34,832 nt of DNA from Chloroflexota bacterium. Its GTDB lineage: Bacteria; Chloroflexota; Limnocylindria; Limnocylindrales; CSP1-4. The notes beneath the pieces were generated by a model. That model was not told the origin of the DNA and did no database searches. It saw nothing but the letters and a program-made list of their open reading frames with translations. The position numbers and the translations under genes are program-made. Location of the stretch: NCBI GenBank assembly GCA_015661135.1, contig JACVXW010000001.1:1-34832 (forward strand), written 5' to 3'. This document shows, piece after piece, positions 23,366-31,077 of the stretch (the first letter of the stretch is position 1; each line of letters begins with the position of its first letter).

Positions 23366-24409
23366 TCAGCTCGGCTCGCGCTCCCGCCGGGCGACCCCGA
23401 GCTGTATACCGGTGAACGGGATCCGGAACTGGCGGAAGACCTCGATCGAGACGAGGAACCCGGCGAGCAGGAACACCACGGACAGCAGCTTGGCCACCGC
23501 GAACATCTCCGTCACCCCGAAGCGGTTCAGGCTGTCCCCGGCTGACGCGATGAACGCTCCAATCGCGATCAGGATCGTCGCGGGTACGCGGCTGTGCAGC
23601 CGTCCGGCGACCAGCTCCCTGGCGGCCCCGGGGAGGGAAACCACGAAGTTCACGGCGAGCGCGACCGGCGCGATCAGCAGGTTGAAGAGGAACTGGTCGC
23701 CGGGCTGACCCGGGTCCAGTGAGTACTCGAGGACGCGGCGCTTCGGCATGAAGACATAGGCCGAGAAGAGCGCCCAGAACAGGAGACTGAGTCCACCGGT
23801 CACGTTGAGGAACGGCGTGAGGAGACGAAGCGAGCCGGGGAAGAGCGAGGCGACCGGCTGGCCGGTTGCGGGATCGACAATGAAGCCTGGCGTCGGCAGC
23901 ACCACGGTGGCCATCAGCCCCAGCGACAGGATCGTCGCGCCCACGACGCCGACCGCGGCGATCCGTGGCCACCGCTCATTCTGGAAGTAGGTCTCCGCCG
24001 CGACCGCCAGTCCGAGCACCGCCGCAACGATGAAATACAGGATCGGTGCCGCCCCGGCGCCCTCGTAGTGGAACTTCGCCTGCGTCAGGAACGTGAACAG
24101 CCCGCCCAGGAGGAGCGTGAAGGCGTAGGCGTAGCCGAACCGCGTTCGACTGAGCAGGAAGGCCGTGCCGAGGCCCAGCCAACCCGGCGTCAGGACGGCG
24201 CCCGTCAGGTACCACGTGCGGTAGAGGGTCTCGCTCCAGCCGGCGGCACCTGCAATCGCCTCGCTCGCGGATCCGATCCCGAAGAGCGCCATGCCGATCG
24301 CCCAGGCCAGCTGAAACGTCTGGCGGCGGGTGCGCCACTGATCCAGCAGGGCGATCGCGAACACGAGCGCAAGGACCGCGGTGATGGTCGGCAGAAGCCA
24401 CGCGGTCAT
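23366..24409 (-). CDS. Polytopic membrane protein, function unknown
   Basis: A 347-residue integral membrane protein with roughly nine hydrophobic segments, starting MTAWLLPTITAVLALVFAIA. Segments include AWAIGMALFGIGSASEAIAG, PGWLGLGTAFLLS, APILYFIVAAVLGLAVAA and AVGVVGATILSLGLMATVVL. A periplasmic stretch has PGFIVDPATGQPVAS. I do not recognise a transporter or enzyme motif. The pattern is reminiscent of the histidine-kinase 7TM sensor type, but no signalling domain follows. The start is ATG 24409 with GGAGG 6 nt upstream. It lies 22 nt after the small Cys protein gene and is probably cotranscribed with it. Confidence 0.75.
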   Translation of the reverse strand: MTAWLLPTITAVLALVFAIALLDQWRTRRQTFQLAWAIGMALFGIGSASEAIAGAAGWSETLYRTWYLTGAVLTPGWLGLGTAFLLSRTRFGYAYAFTLLLGGLFTFLTQAKFHYEGAGAAPILYFIVAAVLGLAVAAETYFQNERWPRIAAVGVVGATILSLGLMATVVLPTPGFIVDPATGQPVASLFPGSLRLLTPFLNVTGGLSLLFWALFSAYVFMPKRRVLEYSLDPGQPGDQFLFNLLIAPVALAVNFVVSLPGAARELVAGRLHSRVPATILIAIGAFIASAGDSLNRFGVTEMFAVAKLLSVVFLLAGFLVSIEVFRQFRIPFTGIQLGVARREREPS

Positions 24410-24431
24410 TCAGTCCTCCGGGGACTCGCGA

Positions 24432-24791
24432 TCAGGCCGGGATGAACTCGTGGTCGTCGCGGTGGATGCCGTCGCAGAGACCCAACCCCGAGGCGCCGTC
24501 CGGCATCGGGACGGCGATCGGACGCATGATCTCGCGCACCTGGCCGCGCCGGCAGAAGAACCAGCCTCGACCGCTCATCCATGTTCGAACGTGCGACGCG
24601 TCGCGATGGAACTCGAAGGGTCCCGGGTTGATGTCCGGGCGGCCGGCCCAGGAGACCGGGGTCTCCGCTGCAACGGTGTCCAGGACGTTGACCCGCCACG
24701 GCGTCCCGTCGATGATCTCGAGGCAGCCGCCGCACCGCACGGCGACGTTGTCGCGGACGATCGTCGAAATCCGAACGCCCATGATCTCCAT
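24432..24791 (-). CDS. Small CxxC-containing protein of unknown function
   Basis: A 119-residue soluble protein not recognised as a named family. It has VRCGGCLEIIDGTPWRVNV (Cys20, Cys23), WFFCRRGQVREIMRPI (Cys80) and GLCDGIHRDDHEF (Cys106, His110, His114). These could form a zinc site. The start is ATG 24791: TACCAT ends 8 nt before it. A second ATG at 24782 has only a poorly spaced GGAG. It heads a probable two-gene unit with the downstream membrane protein. Confidence 0.7.
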   Translation of the reverse strand: MEIMGVRISTIVRDNVAVRCGGCLEIIDGTPWRVNVLDTVAAETPVSWAGRPDINPGPFEFHRDASHVRTWMSGRGWFFCRRGQVREIMRPIAVPMPDGASGLGLCDGIHRDDHEFIPA

Positions 24792-24799
24792 CGCGGCGG

Positions 24800-24805
24800 A
24801 TGGTA
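24800..24805 (-). promoter_or_regulatory. -10 element TACCAT, leaderless-type
   Basis: On the minus strand TACCAT ends 8 nt before ATG 24791; no SD is present. Confidence 0.55.
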
Positions 24806-24930
24806 GCAGGGCCGCGCGGTCGGCCATCGCGGGCCCTGAGGCGGCCTTGGTCAGACCCGAACGTAATTGCGGCCGCTCGCCCGCCACTCGCCACCCGGCG
24901 CTCGCCGCTCGCCGCTCGTCCGACTCCCGA

Positions 24931-25119
24931 TGTCGTCGTGGGACGACAACCGGACCACGAGTGTCGCCAAACCGGCGGGAATCCGGGCCATGGACGTTGG
25001 AGTGTCGGCTGGAGACGACAGATCTGCCGTCAACTGGCCCCCCGCCGACGGAGCTGCCTGAAATGTGGTCGAGTTGTCGCCTGACGGCGACATCGAACGC
25101 ATGTCGGTGAGCTGACCGA
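24931..25119. repeat. Array of 18-bp inverted repeats at 72-bp spacing in a non-coding stretch
   Basis: 24806-25204 (about 400 bases) has no convincing gene. Three 18-bp inverted repeats of form TGTCGnCnnnnGnCGACA begin at 24931, 25003 and 25075, exactly 72 bp apart. Their arms are TGTCGTC/GACGACA, TGTCG/CGACA and TGTCGCC/GGCGACA. Extra half-sites are TGTCGCC at 24962 and TGTCGGT at 25102; the latter has a partial partner ACCGA at 25115. The sequence between them is not repeated. 24880-24918 is a CTCGCC/CGCTCG low-complexity run. It could be an operator array, an ncRNA with stem-loops, or a decayed element at the tRNA 3' flank. Confidence 0.6.
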
Positions 25120-25204
25120 TCAGGCGCGCGGATGACGCCCTGTACACCACGTGTTGGGACTTGACCCTGCCACCTCGGCCCAACCTTCAAGGATGGACAT
25201 CGGG

Positions 25205-25281
25205 TGGTACCCCCAAGGGGATTCGAACCCCTGATCTCCACCTTGAAAGGGTGGCGTCCTGGGCCTCTAGACGATGGGGGC
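25205..25281 (-). tRNA. tRNA-Glu (anticodon UUC), CCA encoded
   Basis: The minus strand folds as a cloverleaf. Acceptor GCCCCCA pairs with TGGGGGT (one G-T at the end). The anticodon arm is CCACC-CTTTCAA-GGTGG with anticodon TTC at 25245-25247. The T arm is AGGGG-TTCGAAT-CCCCT. The discriminator is A at 25208 and CCA is encoded at 25205-25207. The TTCGAA T-loop signature and Glu anticodon are unambiguous. Besides translation, Glu-tRNA feeds C5 tetrapyrrole synthesis in bacteria that use that route. Confidence 0.97.
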
Positions 25282-25294
25282 CCGAAGCCGGCCG

Positions 25295-25300
25295 AGTGTA
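25295..25300 (-). promoter_or_regulatory. -10 element TACACT of tRNA-Glu
   Basis: On the minus strand TACACT lies 13 nt before the tRNA 5' end. Upstream, 25345-25395 contains imperfect CGCGGGGGCAC repeats with no clear function. Confidence 0.45.
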
Positions 25301-25423
25301 TCAGAGGGTCCGCCGCGGACTGTTCAGGCGGGCTGATCAGGGAGCGCCGCGGGGGCACGAGAGGGCGCCGCGGGGCACCGCGGGGGCACCACGCGGGCGC
25401 CGATCGAGGGGCGATCGTGGCGC

Positions 25424-25825
25424 TCAGCCGCTCCAGACGAGGGCGAGGATCAGGGCCCCGGCGAAGCAGCCGAGGGCGATGACGCCGGTGATCCCGCCCA
25501 GCACGGCGAAGACCAGGGTCCTGCCCTGGCCTCCGTCCTGCCACGCCCGGACCATGCGGACCGCCGCACCGACCGAGACGGCTGTGAACGCGAGCCCGAG
25601 GACCGCGGCACCGGAGGTGACCATCGGGATCTGGGCCAGGTCATCGACCATGAGGATCGCGTATGCGATGTAGCCGATGGACCCCAGGAGGGCGATCACG
25701 AGCACGAGACGTATCGGCGTGACCCGGACTGGACCGAGGAATGCGCCCGTACGGCCGCTGCTACCGCCCGCGCGGCGCCTCGTGACATGGGAGCGGTCGT
25801 CCATCCGCGGCGGCCTGGCGGTCAT
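25424..25825 (-). CDS. Small membrane protein, function unknown
   Basis: A 133-residue protein. A basic N-terminus (MTARPPRMDDRSHVTRRRAG) precedes three hydrophobic segments: PIRLVLVIALLGSIGYIAYA, SGAAVLGLAFTAVSVGAAV and LVFAVLGGITGVIALGCFAG. A basic loop (RMVRAWQDGGQGR) separates TM2 and TM3. No family was recognised. The start is ATG 25825 because TACGCT ends 7 nt upstream; a longer in-frame extension to 25930 is Arg/Pro-rich and implausible. It lies 61 nt after the methyltransferase-like gene but has its own promoter. Confidence 0.72.
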   Translation of the reverse strand: MTARPPRMDDRSHVTRRRAGGSSGRTGAFLGPVRVTPIRLVLVIALLGSIGYIAYAILMVDDLAQIPMVTSGAAVLGLAFTAVSVGAAVRMVRAWQDGGQGRTLVFAVLGGITGVIALGCFAGALILALVWSG

Positions 25826-25832
25826 TGTCGGC

Positions 25833-25838
25833 AGCGTA
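25833..25838 (-). promoter_or_regulatory. -10 element TACGCT, leaderless-type
   Basis: On the minus strand TACGCT ends 7 nt before ATG 25825; no SD is present. Confidence 0.5.
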
Positions 25839-25886
25839 GCAGCCGACCCGGGCGCGGTCCCCGGCGGCGATCGGCGGGAGGCGCGG

Positions 25887-26528
25887 TCAGCCCGGCGCGA
25901 CCGCGGCGTCGTCGACCGCGGCGTCGCCACCCCGGGTTCGGTGATAGATCGCGACGTTGTAGGACAGCCGGGGCCGCTTGAGGGTCGCGGCGACCGCGGC
26001 TCCCGCGTCGCCGAATGCCTCGGTCAGGAACGCGAATGTCGCCTCGAGGTCGTCAAAGGTCCAGAAGCAGTGGAGGACGCGGACGCGGAACCCGCCGGCC
26101 AGGAACGGCCCGTTGCGATGGCTCCATGGGCCGTACTCGGGACGCTCGCCCATGATCCGCGAGACATCGTCGCGGCCGTAGTCGTGGACGATGAGCAGTC
26201 GCCCCCCGGGACGGAGCACGCGATCCGCTTCCGCGATCTCCGCCGCATCCACGCCGCGGAATGAAGACCAGACCCCTAGGACCACGTCGGCGGATTCATC
26301 CGGCAGGCTCGTCCGGAAGGGCGCCGGGTGCGCATCGTGGATAGTTCGCGCCCCGAGGCCGGAAAGGCCCGCCGCAATCGGAGATCCGGCGCCGTCGACC
26401 AGCAGGACGTCGCGGCCGGCAACGGGCCCGAGCGCGTCGAGCCCCCGAAGGACCTTGCCCTCGACATCCAGGGCGGAGGCCAATCGGGCCGCGAGCCCGG
26501 GTTCGAGCGGGAACGGCAGGTCCGACAC
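25887..26528 (-). CDS. Methyltransferase-like Rossmann-fold protein
   Basis: A 213-residue protein starting VSDLPFPLEPGLAARL. GRDVLLVDGAGSPIAAGLSG occupies the SAM-binding loop position. ADVVLGVWSSFRGVDAAEIA and EADRVLRPGGRLLIVHDYGR are motifs IV and post-IV of class I methyltransferases. The glycine loop has D-G-A-G rather than the classical G-x-G-x-G, so SAM binding is probable but not assured. The C-terminal part is RVLHCFWTFDDLEATFAFL. The start is GTG 26528 with TATACT 9 nt upstream. Substrate unknown. It is divergent from the small membrane protein at 26591. Confidence 0.75.
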   Translation of the reverse strand: MSDLPFPLEPGLAARLASALDVEGKVLRGLDALGPVAGRDVLLVDGAGSPIAAGLSGLGARTIHDAHPAPFRTSLPDESADVVLGVWSSFRGVDAAEIAEADRVLRPGGRLLIVHDYGRDDVSRIMGERPEYGPWSHRNGPFLAGGFRVRVLHCFWTFDDLEATFAFLTEAFGDAGAAVAATLKRPRLSYNVAIYHRTRGGDAAVDDAAVAPG

Positions 26529-26537
26529 GTGGACGGG

Positions 26538-26543
26538 AGTATA
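26538..26543 (-). promoter_or_regulatory. -10 element TATACT
   Basis: On the minus strand TATACT ends 9 nt before GTG 26528, leaving a leader of zero to a few nucleotides. It is the best -10 match in the window. Confidence 0.5.
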
Positions 26544-26590
26544 GGGCCGGCCGGTACGACGGCGGCCAAGGGTTCGTGCAGAATCGCGAC

Positions 26591-26962
26591 ATGCTCGCCG
26601 CCGTCCGGGCCATGCCCGGTCCCATCCGCCTGTTCCTCGCCTGCGCCCTCGTCCTGCTGGCCGGGATCGGCATCTCGCTGCGATACGTGATCGACCTCGC
26701 GATCGCCGCACCGGTCAGCCTGCCGGGCATCGTCGTCATGGCCCTCCTCGCGTACACCATCTTCACGGTCACGCTCGTGCTGCAACGCAAGGCTGCCGGC
26801 CGCTCGCTTGCACTCGGGCTCAGCTCACTCAGCGTTCCCCCGATCCTTTGGGCAGTCGTCCAAGGCCAGCCGATCGTCGCGATCTTCTTCTCGGCGCTGG
26901 CGTTGCTGCTGATCCGCGGCCTGCGGCGACCTGAGGTCGCGACCTACCTCTCCGAGCAGTGA
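26591..26962 (+). CDS. Small four-TM membrane protein, function unknown
   Basis: A 123-residue integral membrane protein with segments IRLFLACALVLLAGIGI, VSLPGIVVMALLAYTIFTV, ALGLSSLSVPPILWAVV and IVAIFFSALALLLIRGL. A basic loop (LQRKAAGRS) lies between TM2 and TM3. No motif or family was recognised. The start is ATG 26591, with CAGAAT ending 6 nt upstream as a weak leaderless-type -10; an in-frame GTG at 26576 is the alternative. The next 119 bases (26963-27081) before the DUF3105 gene hold nothing I can name. Confidence 0.7.
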   Translation: MLAAVRAMPGPIRLFLACALVLLAGIGISLRYVIDLAIAAPVSLPGIVVMALLAYTIFTVTLVLQRKAAGRSLALGLSSLSVPPILWAVVQGQPIVAIFFSALALLLIRGLRRPEVATYLSEQ

Positions 26963-27081
26963 TCGAGCGGATCGAGGCGGGCCCTGCTCACGCGCGCGAG
27001 ACGGCGAGGCACGCTACCCTCTGCTGGCGCGCCGGGCCGGCTCGGTCCGCTGCACCCTGACCGAGTATCACGAGGCCACCC

Positions 27082-27828
27082 TTGACCAGCTCGTCTCGCC
27101 GAACGCCGCCCCCGACGAACCGCACCCGCAGCTCTCGCCTGCTCCGCACCGCCCCTGAGCGGCCATTTCTCGAACGCCACCGGAGCAAGCTGCTCTGGGG
27201 ACTCGCCGGCGCCGCCCTCATCGGCGTCGTGGCGATGGCGTTCCTCAACGCTACGTCGCCCGCCTATGCCTGCTCGACGGAGTGGGAGCCGGCACCAACT
27301 TCGGCTCCGGGGCCGGACGCGACACCACGGCTGGGGTACGTCCAGGACGACTTCGGGCAGGCCCACGTCACGATCGGATCATTCGTGAAGTACGTCCTCT
27401 GCCCGCCGGCGAGCGGCAAGCACTACAACGCCCAGAGTGAGGGCCCGGTTCGCCCGGGGGTGTACGGGCCGGACGATCAGGCGACGCCCATGGGCTGGAT
27501 CCACAACCTCGAGCACGGCGGGGTCGTCGTGCTGTACCGGTGTGCGGACGGCGACACGGGCTGCTCCGACGAAGCCCAGCAGGCCAACCGGGACCTGTTC
27601 GCCTCGTTCCCGAACAGCCCGATCTGCAACATGCCGGGCGCGTCCACGCTCGTCGTGGCGCGCTTCGACCAGATGGCCTGGCCGTATGCCGCCCTGGTCT
27701 GGGGCCAGGTGCTGCCGCTCGAATCGTTCGACGCCCAGCGGATTCGGGACTTCTACGCCCAGCAGGGAGAGCTGACGAACCCGGAGCCGTTCTGCCCCAA
27801 GCCCACGCCGACGCCCGCGCCGGCCTGA
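27082..27828 (+). CDS. DUF3105 membrane-anchored protein
   Basis: A 248-residue protein. A basic cytoplasmic N-terminus is followed by one TM (KLLWGLAGAALIGVVAMAFL) and an exterior DUF3105 domain. Diagnostic segments are SGKHYNAQSEGPVRPGVYG, GWIHNLEHGGVVVLYRC and LVVARFDQMAWPYAALVWGQ. The conserved His residues (HYN, HNLEHG) suggest a metal or catalytic site, but the family's function is unknown. Four Cys in the exterior part (TEW region, VLCPP, RCADGDTGCSD, PICNM) could form disulfides. The start is TTG 27082, the only available one before the TM; no SD. It ends in a Pro/Thr tail 16 nt before the FAH gene. Confidence 0.85.
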   Translation: MTSSSRRTPPPTNRTRSSRLLRTAPERPFLERHRSKLLWGLAGAALIGVVAMAFLNATSPAYACSTEWEPAPTSAPGPDATPRLGYVQDDFGQAHVTIGSFVKYVLCPPASGKHYNAQSEGPVRPGVYGPDDQATPMGWIHNLEHGGVVVLYRCADGDTGCSDEAQQANRDLFASFPNSPICNMPGASTLVVARFDQMAWPYAALVWGQVLPLESFDAQRIRDFYAQQGELTNPEPFCPKPTPTPAPA

Positions 27829-27834
27829 GAACCG

Positions 27835-27848
27835 GCACGGGCCCGTGC
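27835..27848. repeat. 14-bp perfect palindrome at the FAH gene start
   Basis: GCACGGGCCCGTGC includes the GTG start at 27845. It could occlude initiation as an mRNA hairpin or bind a dimeric regulator; chance occurrence in GC-rich DNA is also possible. Confidence 0.4.
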
Positions 27849-28810
27849 ATCTCGTCGCCTTCCTCGCCGCAGACGGGCCGGCGATCGGGGTCCTGACCCC
27901 GGGTGACCGGGTGATCCGGCTGCGTTCGGTGGCCGGCGGACTCGATCTGGCGCTGGCCGAGGATCGCCTGTCGGACCTGCTCGCGGAGGCGGAGGCGAGC
28001 CTGCGCAGGGCCGGCGACCGGAAGGCGGGACCGCTCGAGGCCGCGGCGCGAGCGAACCTGGAACCGCTGCCGGCCGTGGAGTTCCCCGGCAAGATCGTCT
28101 GCGTGGGCCTCAACTACGCGGCTCACGTCCGCGAAGGGGGTCGGCCGGGCCGGTCGCGGCCGCTGTTGTTCGCGAAGTTCGCAAACACCGTGGTCGCGGA
28201 TGGAGAGCCGATCATCCGACCCGAGGGCACCCGGGCTCTCGATCTCGAGGTAGAACTTGGCGTCGTTGTCGGGAGGCGGGCGCGGCGTGTCACTGCCGAC
28301 CACGCCATGGACCACGTCGCCGGGTACATCGTCGTCAACGATGTCAGCGCTCGCGACTGGCAGGGCCTGCCGCCGGCGCTGCGGGACGGCGAGACCGGCG
28401 ACGGCCAGTGGCTCAGGGCCAAGGGCTCGGACACGTTTCTGCCGGTCGGTGCGGACTTCGTGACCGCCGACGAGATCGACCCGGCCGCCGGCCTGGCAAT
28501 CCGCAGCTGGCGGATCCCGGGCAGCGGCCCATCGGCCGGTGCGGCGTTGCCCATGCAGGACGGCACCACCGCGGACATGATCTGGCAGGTTCCGGCGCTC
28601 ATCGAGTTCATCAGCCGGCAGATCACCCTCGAGCCCGGTGACATCATTGCGACGGGCACCCCTGCCGGCGTCGGCGTCTATCGTGAGCCGCCGGTCTTCC
28701 TGGAGCCCGGGGACCGGGTCCGGTGCCAGATCGAGGGGATCGGTGCGCTGGAGAATCCCGTCATCGAGTGGTCAGATCCGGCCGCTGAACGCGAGGAGGG
28801 CGACTCGTAA
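27845..28810 (+). CDS. Fumarylacetoacetate hydrolase (FAH) family protein
   Basis: A 321-residue FAH-superfamily enzyme. An N-terminal ~70-residue domain is followed by the catalytic fold: GKIVCVGLNYAAHVREGG, PLLFAKFANTVVADGEPI, LDLEVELGVVVGR (metal-binding acidic residues), GYIVVNDVSARDWQ, MIWQVPALIEFISR and LEPGDIIATGTPAGVGVYR. Members hydrolyse or decarboxylate beta-diketo acids using Mg2+; likely candidates are acylpyruvases or 2-keto-3-deoxy-sugar-acid lyases, not resolvable here. The start is GTG 27845. Its TAA overlaps the tdh ATG (TAATG), so the two are coupled. Confidence 0.92.
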   Translation: MHLVAFLAADGPAIGVLTPGDRVIRLRSVAGGLDLALAEDRLSDLLAEAEASLRRAGDRKAGPLEAAARANLEPLPAVEFPGKIVCVGLNYAAHVREGGRPGRSRPLLFAKFANTVVADGEPIIRPEGTRALDLEVELGVVVGRRARRVTADHAMDHVAGYIVVNDVSARDWQGLPPALRDGETGDGQWLRAKGSDTFLPVGADFVTADEIDPAAGLAIRSWRIPGSGPSAGAALPMQDGTTADMIWQVPALIEFISRQITLEPGDIIATGTPAGVGVYREPPVFLEPGDRVRCQIEGIGALENPVIEWSDPAAEREEGDS

Positions 28811-29841
28811 TGCGCGCCATCGTGAAGCAACAGGCCGGTCCCGGGCTCGTCCTGACCGATGTCCCGGAGCCCGTGATCGGGATCAACGACGTCCTGGTCC
28901 GGGTCCGCAAGACCGGCATCTGCGGGACGGACCTCCATATCGAGGCATGGGACCCGTGGGCGGCGAGGACGATCCACGCTCCGCTCGTCGTCGGCCACGA
29001 GTTCGTCGGCGAGATCGTGGACGTCGGGAGCAACGTGACGGACTTTCAGGCCGGTGACCTCGTCAGCGGCGAGGGCCACGTCGTTTGCGGCCGGTGCCGC
29101 CACTGCCTCGCCGGGCGGCGGCACCTGTGCGCCAACACGATCGGACTCGGCGTCGGGCGGGACGGCGCGTTCGCCGAGTTCGTTGCCCTGCCGATGGCCA
29201 ACGTCTGGCATCACTGGCCGGGCGTGGACGAGGAGGTCGCCGCGATCTTCGACCCATTCGGCAACGCCGTCCACACGGCGCTCGCGTTCCCGGTGCTCGG
29301 CGAGGACGTCCTGGTGTCCGGGGCCGGGCCGATCGGGCTCATGGCGACGGCGGTGGCCCGTCACGCCGGAGCACGCCACATCGTGGTCTCCGAGCCGAAT
29401 GCCTACCGCCGCGCGCTGGCGACGCGCATGGGCGCAACGGTCGTGGTGGACCCACGGGAGCGCGATCTGCACGACGTCCAGGCGGAACTGGGCATGGTCG
29501 AGGGCTTCGATGTTGCGATGGAGATGTCGGGCAACGCCGCAGCCCTGCGGACGGCGATCTCGAACATGGCCCACGGCGGCGGAATCGCGATCCTCGGCAT
29601 CCCGACGGACGAGATCTCGATCGATGTCAACGAGATCGTCTTCAAGATGCTGACCCTGCGCGGGATTTACGGCCGGGAGATGTACGAGACCTGGTACAAG
29701 ATGACCGTCATGCTCCAGTCCGGGCTGGACATCAAGCCCGCGATCACCCACCGGTTCCCGTACCGGGACTTCGAGGCCGCCTTCGCGGCTGCCCGGTCCG
29801 GCGATTCCGGCAAGGTGATCATGGATTGGACGGCGCGCTGA
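28810..29841 (+). CDS. tdh: L-threonine 3-dehydrogenase
   Basis: Oxidises L-threonine to 2-amino-3-ketobutyrate with NAD+. A 343-residue zinc medium-chain dehydrogenase with catalytic-zinc ligands Cys38 (TGICGTD) and His63-Glu64 (VGHEF). Structural-zinc Cys93, 96, 99 and 107 are in CGRCRHCLAGRRHLC. The Rossmann loop is VSGAGPIGLMA. Tdh-specific features are DLHIEAWDPWA, FDPFGNAVHTAL and RGIYGREMYETWYKM. Tight overlaps with the FAH gene upstream and kbl downstream mark a single operon, and the kbl partner confirms the assignment. Confidence 0.96.
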   Translation: MRAIVKQQAGPGLVLTDVPEPVIGINDVLVRVRKTGICGTDLHIEAWDPWAARTIHAPLVVGHEFVGEIVDVGSNVTDFQAGDLVSGEGHVVCGRCRHCLAGRRHLCANTIGLGVGRDGAFAEFVALPMANVWHHWPGVDEEVAAIFDPFGNAVHTALAFPVLGEDVLVSGAGPIGLMATAVARHAGARHIVVSEPNAYRRALATRMGATVVVDPRERDLHDVQAELGMVEGFDVAMEMSGNAAALRTAISNMAHGGGIAILGIPTDEISIDVNEIVFKMLTLRGIYGREMYETWYKMTVMLQSGLDIKPAITHRFPYRDFEAAFAAARSGDSGKVIMDWTAR

Positions 29842-31067
29842 TGCGCACAGACCGCCCCGACCCGCTCGCGTTCCTCGACGCCGAGCTGAACGACATGCGA
29901 GCCCGGCACCTCTACCGCCCGCTCCGGGTGATGGCGTCGGAGCAGGGGCCGGTCGCGACGATCGACGGCCGTGAGGTCATCAGCCTGTCCTCGAACGACT
30001 ACCTCGGCCTGACCCATCATCCGCGCCTCAAGGCCGCCGCGGTCGAGGCCGTTCGGGAATACGGGGCCGGCTCGGGCGCGGTCCGGACGATTGCCGGGAC
30101 GATGTCCATCCACGAGGCCCTCGAGGCGGAGCTGGCGGCGTTCAAGGGGACCGAGGCGGTGCTCACGTTCCAGAGCGGCTTCACCGCCAACACCGGGGTC
30201 ATCCCGACGATCACCGGCGAGGCGGACCTGATCGTCTCGGATGCCCTCAACCACGCCTCGATCATCGATGGCATGCGGCTCTCGAAGGCGCCGCGCCGGG
30301 TATACGCCCATGCGAACGTGGGCGCCCTTGAGACCGTCCTCGCCGAGGCGGACGAGCGCGGCCGCCCGGACGGCGCCGGCCCGTACCGCCTGATCCTGAT
30401 CGTGACGGACGGTGTCTTCTCGATGGACGGGGACATCGCGCCACTGCCGGGGATCGTGGAGGTCGCGGAGCGGTACGGGGCGGCGGTCCTCGTAGACGAC
30501 GCCCATGGCTCGGGCGTGCTCGGGCGAAACGGGCGGGGCAGCGTGGACCACTTCGGGCTCCACGGCCGCGTCGCCATCCAGGTCGGGACCCTGTCCAAGG
30601 CCGTCGGGGTCCTCGGCGGCTACGTCGCTGGCTCGCATGCGCTCCGCGACATCCTCATCCAGCGAGCCCGGCCATTCCTATTCTCGACGTCCCACCCGCC
30701 CGCGGTCGTGGAGGCGTGCCGGGAGGCGCTCCGGGTCATGGACGAGGAGACCTGGCGAATTGAGCGCCTGTGGACCAGCGCGCGCCGGTTCAAGGCGGAG
30801 CTGGCGCGCCTCGGCTTTGACATCGGCCGGTCCGAAACGCCGATCACGCCGATCATCGTGGGCGATTCCGAGGCGGCGATCCGGTTTTCGGAGCGCCTGT
30901 TCGAGGAAGGCGTGTTCGCCACCTCCGTCGTCTTCCCGACCGTGCCCCTGGACCAGGCTCGCCTGCGAACGATCGTCACGGCGGCACTCACGGACGAGCA
31001 CCTGGACCGCGCACTCGACGCCTTCGCCCGCGTGGGCCGCGAGCTTGGCCTGATCGGCGCCCGATGA
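29841..31067 (+). CDS. kbl: Glycine C-acetyltransferase (2-amino-3-ketobutyrate CoA ligase)
   Basis: Cleaves the Tdh product with CoA to glycine and acetyl-CoA. A 408-residue alpha-oxoamine synthase (fold type I PLP) with SLSSNDYLGLTHHPRL, YGAGSGAVRTIAGTM, LTFQSGFTANTG, VTDGVFSMDGDIAPLP and LVDDAHGSGVLG (Asp219, His222). The Schiff-base Lys253 is in GTLSKAVGVLGGY. ATG 29841 shares a base with the tdh TGA. The sequence is intact. The neighbour tdh argues for Kbl rather than BioF, which shares the fold. Confidence 0.95.
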   Translation: MRTDRPDPLAFLDAELNDMRARHLYRPLRVMASEQGPVATIDGREVISLSSNDYLGLTHHPRLKAAAVEAVREYGAGSGAVRTIAGTMSIHEALEAELAAFKGTEAVLTFQSGFTANTGVIPTITGEADLIVSDALNHASIIDGMRLSKAPRRVYAHANVGALETVLAEADERGRPDGAGPYRLILIVTDGVFSMDGDIAPLPGIVEVAERYGAAVLVDDAHGSGVLGRNGRGSVDHFGLHGRVAIQVGTLSKAVGVLGGYVAGSHALRDILIQRARPFLFSTSHPPAVVEACREALRVMDEETWRIERLWTSARRFKAELARLGFDIGRSETPITPIIVGDSEAAIRFSERLFEEGVFATSVVFPTVPLDQARLRTIVTAALTDEHLDRALDAFARVGRELGLIGAR

Positions 31068-31077
31068 TCGGCACGCG

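Noticed and set aside
24931..25119. CRISPR array, suggested by regularly spaced palindromes
   Set aside because: Only the 18-bp palindrome skeleton recurs and its arms differ; there is no conserved direct repeat with unique spacers, and no cas gene is present.
25345..25400. GC-rich CGCGGGGGCAC imperfect repeats as a mobile element or REP
   Set aside because: Copies are short, irregular and not palindromic; composition alone could produce them.
25161..25673. Plus-strand 170-codon frame across the tRNA-Glu gene
   Set aside because: It is antisense to an unambiguous tRNA and to the small membrane protein gene, and the translation has no recognisable domain.
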